This document shows, one piece after another, positions 33,006 to 39,763 of a stretch of 39,763 bases of DNA (position 1 is its first letter; every line of letters begins with the position of its first letter). The notes beneath the pieces are model-generated. The model did no database searches. It was given only the letters and a program-made list of their open reading frames with translations, and was not told the DNA's origin. The position numbers and the translations under genes were made by a program. The stretch lies in the NCBI GenBank assembly GCA_004010275.1, contig RBWT01000065.1, forward strand, positions 1 to 39,763, in the 5' to 3' direction. The stretch comes from Streptomyces huasconensis. GTDB lineage: Bacteria; Actinomycetota; Actinomycetes; Streptomycetales; Streptomycetaceae.

Positions 33006-33763
33006 CGGTCCTCCCTCCGGTCAGCACCGCGAGCCTTTCGGCCCTCTACGTAGAGGACGAGCGGCACAGCGACAGCGGCCACCAGGACGGGCACGCCCGC
33101 GGGCAGCACCGGCAGCAGGCCGAGCCCGAGGAGGACGGCGACGCCTGCGACAGCACGCTCCCTGGCCGTCCGCAGCATGGGCGCCAGCAGCGCCAGGAAG
33201 ACCGCGGGGCCGGCCACGTCGAGCCCCCACGCGTCGGTGTCGCCGATCGCCCCGGCGCCGAGCGCGCCGAGCAGCGTGCTGAGGTTCCACATGGCGTAGA
33301 GGGTGAGTCCGGTGACTACGAAGCCGATGCGGGCGCTGCGCCCCGTGGGCTGGGCGAGCGAGACGGCCGTGGTTTCGTCGATGACCCAGTGCGCGGCGAA
33401 CGGCCGTACCGCGCGCGGGAGGGCCAGCAGCCGCGAGAGGCGCAGCCCGTAGAACGCGTTGCGCACCCCGAGGAAGAAGGCGCCCGCGACGGCCGCAGAC
33501 GGATCGCCGCCGCCCGCGAGCGCGCCGACCAGGGCGAACTGCGACGCCCCGGTGAACACCAGCAGGCTGAGCGCACAGGTCTGGAGCACCGTGAGGCCGC
33601 TGCTCGCCGAGGTCACTCCGAAGGCGAAGCCGGAGAGCCCTACGGTGATCCCGACGCCGAGTGCGTCCCGGACGACGGCGGCGTCGGGTTTCTCCAGGGG
33701 CACGCCTCTCTCGCGTCCGCCGTCCGGCGCGTCTATCTCCGCGGAGTTCGTCTGTTCTGACAC
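33002..33763 (-). CDS. azlC: AzlC-type branched-chain amino acid export permease
   Basis: A 253-residue membrane protein. GTG at 33763 (VSEQTNSAEIDAP) is the likely start, although its ribosome binding site is weak. GLSGFAFGVTSASSGLTVLQ, FTGASQFALVGALAGGGDPS and HWVIDETTAVSLAQP are AzlC/YgaZ signatures. It overlaps azlD downstream and the AraC-type regulator gene upstream by 31 bases, so the three form one operon. The family exports branched-chain amino acids or methionine; the substrate is not determined by sequence. Confidence 0.92.
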   Translation of the reverse strand: MSEQTNSAEIDAPDGGRERGVPLEKPDAAVVRDALGVGITVGLSGFAFGVTSASSGLTVLQTCALSLLVFTGASQFALVGALAGGGDPSAAVAGAFFLGVRNAFYGLRLSRLLALPRAVRPFAAHWVIDETTAVSLAQPTGRSARIGFVVTGLTLYAMWNLSTLLGALGAGAIGDTDAWGLDVAGPAVFLALLAPMLRTARERAVAGVAVLLGLGLLPVLPAGVPVLVAAVAVPLVLYVEGRKARGADRREDR

Positions 33764-34625
33764 GCACCGGACGTTACGAGCGCGGCCGCGGCCGGGTCTT
33801 GTACGTTCTTGCGCTCGCGCTGATACGCCCCCGGCGGCACCCCCACGATCCGGGTGAAGTGCCGGTTGAGGTGCGGCTGGTCGGTGAATCCCACGGCGGC
33901 GGCCGCGGCGGCGGGCGGCGTGCCCGCGTCGAGAAGGCGGCGGGCCCGGCGCACCGCGCGTTCGGTGAGCCACGCGTGCGGAGGCATGCCGTACGCGTCA
34001 CGGAAGGCGCGCAGGAGAGCGAACGGACTGGTGCCGAGTCCGGTGGCGAGCCGTTCAAGGCTCGGCGGGTCCACGAGGCTCTCCTGCAGGACGCACGCGC
34101 GCGTGCCGCGATTGTCGCGCCCGCGGTGCGGACGGTGCGCCGCGGCAGAGGCCCGCCGTTGCGCCGCAGCAGCCGGGTCACCGCCACGCGCAGCAGTGTG
34201 TCGGCGGCGAGCGCGTTGCCCTCTTCCGCCGCGCGCAGCACCCGGTGCACGAGTTCCACGGCGTACGGGTCGTCGAGGACGGGGCGGATGAAGCCGGGTG
34301 AGCCGCGAAGGGTCGTCGTCTCGGCCGCGATGGCGACGACCACCTCGGGTGCCGGGTAGACCACGCCGTACCGCCAGCCCTCGGGCCCGCCGGCCCGCCC
34401 GGTGTGCGGGGTGTCGGGGTTCACCAGGGCGAGGATCCCCGGCCCCGCGTGCCGGTCGGCGCCGGTGTGGCGGAAGACGTCGACGCCCTCGGCGATCGCC
34501 GCGATCACGTAGTGCTCGTGGGTGTGCCGCACGAACGTCCTGCGGATGTAGCGGGCCCGCAGCAGGTCGACGCCGGGCAGCTCGGCGTACCGCCAGTGCC
34601 GTGCCTGCTCCGCCGAGACCGCCAT
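33733..34625 (-). CDS. AraC-family transcriptional regulator, one frameshift
   Basis: A regulator of about 297 residues. The N-terminal cupin-like sensor has FVRHTHEHYVIAAIAEGVDV. The C-terminal double helix-turn-helix has LERLATGLGTSPFALLRAF and AAVGFTDQPHLNRHFTRIVG. The two halves are in different frames; one missing base at about 34092-34094 restores ARAVLQESLVDPPSLERLA. ATG at 34625 is the likely start. It overlaps azlC, so it probably regulates its own azlCD exporter operon in response to an amino acid ligand, as is common for such pairs. It diverges from lhr. Confidence 0.85.
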
Positions 34626-34757
34626 GCCCCCATACTGCGACGAACGCGCCGCGCCCGGAAACCGCGACGGACGCGCCATGGCCCCTGCGGCGACGCACAC
34701 GAGGCCTCTTTTCCGCAGGTCGGCGCCGTTGTCAGTGGCGGGGTGCACGATGGGGGC

Positions 34758-37700
34758 ATGGTCAGCTCCACATCCGGTGCCCGCGGTGCCCGCGGCGCGC
34801 TCGACGGATTCTCCCCCGCGACCCGCAGCTGGTTCACGGGGGCTTTCTCCGCGCCCACCTCCGCCCAGGCCGGGGCGTGGCAGGCCATCTCCGAGGGCTC
34901 CGACGTGCTGGTCGTCGCGCCCACGGGGTCCGGAAAGACCCTGGCCGCGTTCCTCGCCGCGCTCGACCAGCTGGCCTCGACACCGCCGCCGGCCGACCCG
35001 AAGAAGCGCTGCCGGGTGCTGTACGTGTCACCGCTGAAGGCCCTCGCGGTCGACGTGGAGCGCAATCTGCGCAGCCCGTTGACCGGCATCCGCCAAGAGG
35101 CCGTGCGCCTCGGCATGCCCGAGCCGGAGGTGCGCGTCGGCATCCGCTCGGGCGACACCCCCGCCGCCGAGCGGCGCGCCCTGGCGACCCGCCCACCGGA
35201 CATCCTGATCACCACGCCCGAGTCGCTCTTCCTGATGCTCACCTCGGCCACGCGCGACGCGCTCACCGGCATCGAGACGGTGATCCTCGACGAGGTGCAC
35301 GCCGTCGCGGGCACCAAGCGCGGCGCCCATCTCGCCCTCTCCCTGGAGCGGAGCTGGACGAGCTGCTGCCCAGGCCCGCACGCCGCATCGGCCTGTCGGC
35401 GACGGTGCGGCCGGTGGACGAGGTGGCGCGCTATCTCTCCCCGCAGCGCAAGGTGGAGATCGTCCAGCCGCCCTCCGGCAAGGAGTTCGACCTTTCGGTG
35501 GTCGTACCGGTCGAGGATCTCGGCGAGCTGGGCGGCTCCCCGGTCGCCGATTCCGGGGACGGTGGCGGTCCGGCGGCGGAGCGTCCCTCGATCTGGCCGC
35601 ATGTCGAGGAGCGGATCACCGACCTCGTCCAGGCGCACCGCTCGACGATCGTCTTCGCCAACTCCCGCCGCCTGGCCGAGCGCCTGTGCAACCGCCTCAA
35701 CGAAATCGCGTACGAACGGGCGACCGGTGAGGCCCTCCCCGAGGATCACTCCCCGGCCGAGCTGATGGCCGAGTCCGGTGCCGCCAAGGGCGCCCCGCCC
35801 GTCCTGGCCCGCGCCCACCACGGCTCGGTCTCCAAGGAGCAGCGCGCCCAGGTCGAGGAGGACCTGAAGGCGGGCAGGCTGCCGGCCGTGGTCGCCACCT
35901 CCAGCCTGGAACTGGGCATCGACATGGGCGCGGTCGACCTGGTCGTGCAGGTCGAGTCGCCGCCGTCCGTCGCCTCCGGGCTCCAGCGCGTGGGGCGCGC
36001 GGGCCACCAGGTGGGCGCTGTCTCCACCGGAGTCGTCTTCCCCAAGTACCGGGGCGACCTGGTCCAAGCGGCCGTCGTCACGGAGCGGATGCGCACCGGC
36101 TCCATCGAGTCGCTGCGCGTCCCGGCCAACCCCCTGGACGTGCTGGCGCAGCAGCTGGTGGCGATGGTCGCGCTCGACACCTGGCAGGTCGACGACCTCC
36201 TGGCAGTGGTCCGCCGGGCCGCCTCCTTCGCCTCCCTCCCGGAGTCCGCCTTCACGGCCGTGCTCGACATGCTCGCGGGCCGCTATCCCTCCGACGCCTT
36301 CGCGGAGCTGCGCCCCCGCGTGGTCTGGGACCGCGTGGCGGGCACCGTCACGGGACGCCCCGGAGCGCAGCGCCTCGCGGTCACCTCCGGAGGCACGATC
36401 CCCGACCGCGGCCTCTTCGGGGTCTTCCTCGCGGGCGCCGACCCGAAGAAGGGCGGCGGCCGCGTCGGAGAGCTCGACGAGGAGATGGTGTACGAGTCCC
36501 GGATCGGCGACGTCTTCACGCTCGGCACCAGCTCCTGGCGCATCGAGGACATCACCCGCGACCGCGTCCTCGTCTCCCCCGCCCCCGGTGTCCCGGGCCG
36601 GCTGCCCTTCTGGAAGGGCGACCAGCTGGGCCGCCCGCTCGAACTGGGCCGGGCGCTCGGCGCGTTCCTCAGGGAGGTCGGCGCGCTGTCGCCGGAGGAC
36701 GCGCGCGTGCGGCTGCTCGCCGCGGGCCTCGACTCCTGGGCCGCCGACAACGTCCTGTCGTACCTCGCGGAGCAGCGCGAGGCCTGCGGGCACATCCCGG
36801 ACGACCGCACGATCGTGGTCGAGCGGTTCCGCGACGAACTGGGCGACTGGCGCGTCGTCGTGCACTCCCCTTTCGGCGCCCAGGTGCACGCCCCGTGGGC
36901 CCTCGCCCTGGGTGCCCGCCTGACCGAGCGGTACGGCATGGACGCCCAGGTGATGCACGCCGACGACGGCATCGTGCTCCGCCTGCCGGACGCCGACCTG
37001 ATGGGCCTGGACCTCCTCGACCAGGACCCGACCGAGCCGGCGGCGGAGTACGACGCGGAGAAGGCCCCCATCGGAGCCGGTGACGTCGCCTTCGACAAGG
37101 GCGAGGTCAACCAGATCGTCACCGACCAGGTGGGCGGCTCGGCCCTGTTCGCCTCCCGCTTCCGGGAGTGCGCCGCCCGCGCCCTGCTGCTGCCGCGCCG
37201 CAGCCCCGGCAAGCGCACCCCTCTGTGGCAGCAGCGCCAGCGCGCCGCCCAACTGCTCGAAGTGGCGAGCGAGTACGGCTCGTTCCCGATCGTCCTGGAG
37301 GCCGTCAGAGAGTGCCTCCAGGACGTCTTCGACGTACCGGGCCTCACGGAACTGATGGGCGACATCGAGTCCCGCAGCGTCCGCCTCGTCGAGGTCACCA
37401 CCCCCGAGCCCTCCCCCTTCGCCCGCTCCCTCCTGTTCGGGTACGTGGCGCAGTTCCTGTACGAGGGCGACTCCCCCCTGGCCGAGCGGCGCGCGGCGGC
37501 CCTTTCCCTGGACTCCCACCTCCTCGCGGAGCTTCTCGGCCAGGCGGAGCTGCGGGAGCTGCTCGACGCGGACGTCCTCGCCGAGCTGGAGCAGGAACTC
37601 CAGTGGCGCACGGAGGACCGGCGCGTCAAGGACTCCGAAGGCGTCGCCGACCTGCTGCGGCTGCTCGGGCCACTCACCGAGGCCGAGTTGACCGAGCGCG

Positions 37701-39444
37701 GCGCCGAACCCGGATGGGCCGCCGAGCTGGCCTCCGCCCGCCGCGCCATCCGGGTCCGGATCGCCGGGGCGGACCACTGGGCGGCGATCGAGGACGACCG
37801 GCCGCCTGCGCGACGCCCTCGGCACGGCCTTGCCGGTGGGGGTTCCCGAAGCGTTCACGGAGCCGGTCAAGGACCCCCTCGGCGACCTCTTGGCCCGCTT
37901 CGCCCGTACGCATGGCCCGTTCACGTCCGCCACCGCCGCCGCCCGCTTCGGTCTCGGCGTGGCGGTCACGGAGGGCGCGCTGCAACGCCTCGCGGCGAAC
38001 GGCCGTGTCGTACAAGGAGAGTTCCACCCCGCCGGCATCGGCCAGGAGTGGTGCGACGCCGCGGTCCTGCGTCGGCTGCGCCGCCGCTCCCTGGCGGCCC
38101 TGCGGCATGAGCTGGAGCCCGTACCTCCGTCGGCACTCGCCCAGTTCCTGCCCCAGTGGCAGCACCTGAGCGGCCATGGGCTGCGCGGCATCGACGGACT
38201 GGTGCGCGCCGTCGAGCAGTTGCAGGGCGCGACCGTCCCGGCGTCCGCCCTCGAAAAACTGGTCCTCCCCTCGCGCGTCGCCGGGTACACCCCCGCCATG
38301 CTCGACGAACTCACCGCGGCCGGCGAGGTCGTCTGGGCGGGCGCCGGGTCCCTGCCGGGGAAGGACGGCTGGGTCTCCCTCTACCTCGCCGACACGGCAC
38401 CACTGCTCCTGCCGCCCCCGCATCCCTTGGAGCTGACCGCCCTGCACCAGTCCGTCCTGGACTCCCTCTCCGGGGGGTACGGCCTCTTCTTCCGCCAGAT
38501 CGCCGACCAGGTCCGCGCCACCACCCACCCGGAGGCCTCGGACCCGCAACTGGCCGACGCGGTCTGGGACCTGGCCTGGTCGGGACGGCTCACGAACGAC
38601 ACCCTCACCCCGATGCGTTCGCTCCTCGGCTCCGGGCGCACCGCGGGCTCCACGGCTCACCGCGCCAAGCGGGGCATCCCGCGCGGACGGTACGGCTCCT
38701 TGACCGCCGCCGCCCGCACCGCCTCGCGCACCGGCCCCCCGACGGTCGCGGGCCGCTGGTCGCTGCTCCCGGCCCGCGAGCCCGACCCCACGCTGCGCGC
38801 CCACGCCCTGGCCCGCACCCTCCTGGACCGGCATGGCGTGGTCACCCGCGGTGCGGTGGCGGCGAAGGCGTGGAAGGCGGCTTCTCGGCGGTGTACCGCG
38901 TCCTGTCCGCCTTCGAAGACAGCGGTCAGGCCCGGCGGGGTTACGTCGTGGAGGGGCTTGGCGCGGCCCAGTTCGCGATGGACGGCGCGGTGGACCGCCT
39001 GCGCGCCACGGCGAACACCCGGGAGCGTACGGACGGCAGCCGCCCCTCCGACGCCCAGGCGCCGTCGTCCTCGCCGCCGCCGACCCCGCCAACGCGTACG
39101 GCGCCGCACTGCCCTGGCCCGAGCCGCCGGCCGGTGCCAGTCACAAGCCCGGCCGCAAGGCGGGCTCCCTGGTCGTCCTGGTCGACGGCGAACTGACGCT
39201 CTACATGGAGCGGGGCGGCAAGACGCTCCTGGCCTGGCCCGCCTCCCCTGAAGATCCGGTCGCCGAAGACCCCCGCCTGCACGCCGCCGCCGAAGCCCTG
39301 GCCTCAGCCGCCCGAGCGGGCGCGCTCGGCACGGTGACGGTGGAGCGGGTCAACGGCGCCGCGGCTCTGACCTCCCCGTTCGGCCCTCTCCTGGAGGGAG
39401 CCGGTTTCCATGCCACCCCACGGGGCCTACGGCTGCGGGCGTGA
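34758..39444 (+). CDS. lhr: Large ATP-dependent helicase Lhr, four frameshifts
   Basis: A superfamily 2 helicase of about 1,562 residues acting in DNA repair in actinobacteria. ATG at 34758. Motif I is VAPTGSGKT (residue 53), motif II LDEVHAV (about 177), motif III GLSATVRP, the C-terminal RecA domain has TIVFANSRRLAERL and SSLELGIDMG, and motif VI is QRVGRAGHQ. The Lhr winged-helix core follows, then a long C-terminal region ending GAGFHATPRGLRLRA. Breaks lie at about 35349 (missing base), 37795 (extra base), 38866 (missing G) and 39058 (missing base); corrected together they give one continuous frame. Each side of every break reads as the expected Lhr sequence, which favours sequence error. 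Confidence 0.9.
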
Positions 39445-39763
39445 CCCCGTCCACAACCCCGTTTACCCCCCGTTTCCGCGCGGGGCCCGGCCCCGGCCTG
39501 GCTCAGGCTGCGGTGCCTGGCTGCAGCTGCGGTGTCTGGCCCCGTTCCGCCCTGGGCTTGGCTTCAGCCCGGGCCCGGCGGCCCAGCCCGAAGCCGTAGC
39601 CTCTGGGCCGCCCGTGCCCGCCTCCAGCCACCCCGCTGCCATGCACCACGCCCGCCTCAGCCTCGGTCCCGCGCCCTCGGCCTCCGGCCCCAACCCGGGG
39701 CTGGCCTCGCCCCGGCGATCACCGCCACCGGTGGCTCAGCGCGCGAAGCCGCTCAGCACGCAC
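39445..39763. other. Non-coding end of window
   Basis: No gene with a credible start and coding pattern is seen. The stretch is Pro-codon-like and C/G rich. A 15-base element, GCTGCGGTGCCTGGC, recurs with one change 19 bases later (39507-39521 and 39526-39540). Confidence 0.5.

Noticed and set aside
34505..38314. A minus-strand open frame of about 1,270 codons opposite lhr
   Set aside because: Long antisense frames are expected in GC-rich DNA because stop codons are rare there. It has no ribosome binding site or family motif and lies over well-recognised helicase sequence.
39463..39693. Small minus-strand gene at the window end
   Set aside because: Gly/Pro/Ala-rich translation without a ribosome binding site or motif.

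Overview
The window is high-GC DNA with strong G/C bias at third codon positions, frequent GTG starts and GGAGG-type ribosome binding sites. Its gene order (hflX, RelA/SpoT homologue, dapF, miaA, miaB, gluR/gluK, gluABCD, cysteine dioxygenase, recX, recA, DUF3046, lhr) is that of a Streptomyces chromosome core region. I see no tRNA, rRNA, CRISPR array, transposase or integrase.

Layout. At 0-3.4 kb, two tandem paralogous secreted trypsin-like lipoproteins follow the start of a divergent gene. At 3.5-16 kb lies a housekeeping block: hflX, an M1 metallopeptidase, rshA, dapF, a small membrane protein, miaA, two small acidic/basic proteins including an MT0933-type antitoxin-like protein, a LigB-like dioxygenase gene, miaB and a membrane-anchored TAXI-type binding protein. 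At 16.1-22 kb is the glutamate module: the GluR-GluK two-component system divergent from the gluABCD ABC importer. At 22.3-25.4 kb come an FAD monooxygenase, then a Cys-rich, apparently leaderless leader peptide, cysteine dioxygenase and a rhodanese. At 25.7-27.9 kb are recX and recA, transcribed from a LexA-type promoter. At 28-30 kb an acyl carrier protein is followed by fragments of a ketosynthase, an MMPL transporter, an unidentified protein and a winged-helix protein. At 30-34.6 kb are an AI-2E family transporter, DUF3046, a disrupted prenyltransferase-like gene and an AraC-AzlC-AzlD operon. From 34.8 kb to the end lies a large Lhr-type helicase.

How the genes work together. GluR-GluK probably tunes glutamate import through gluABCD. 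The leader peptide, cysteine dioxygenase and rhodanese form a sulfur-handling unit whose expression probably depends on decoding of Cys codons. recA and recX are translationally close and sit behind a LexA operator. miaA and miaB act successively on the same tRNA adenine (i6A, then ms2i6A).

Caution. At least 23 single-base reading-frame breaks interrupt otherwise recognisable genes (rshA, gluR, gluK, recX, lhr, cysteine dioxygenase and others). Many sit in short G/C runs, so sequencing or assembly error is the simplest explanation. For such genes the coordinates give the full span and the text gives the break points. The 28-30 kb remnants differ: they lack whole domains and look genuinely decayed.
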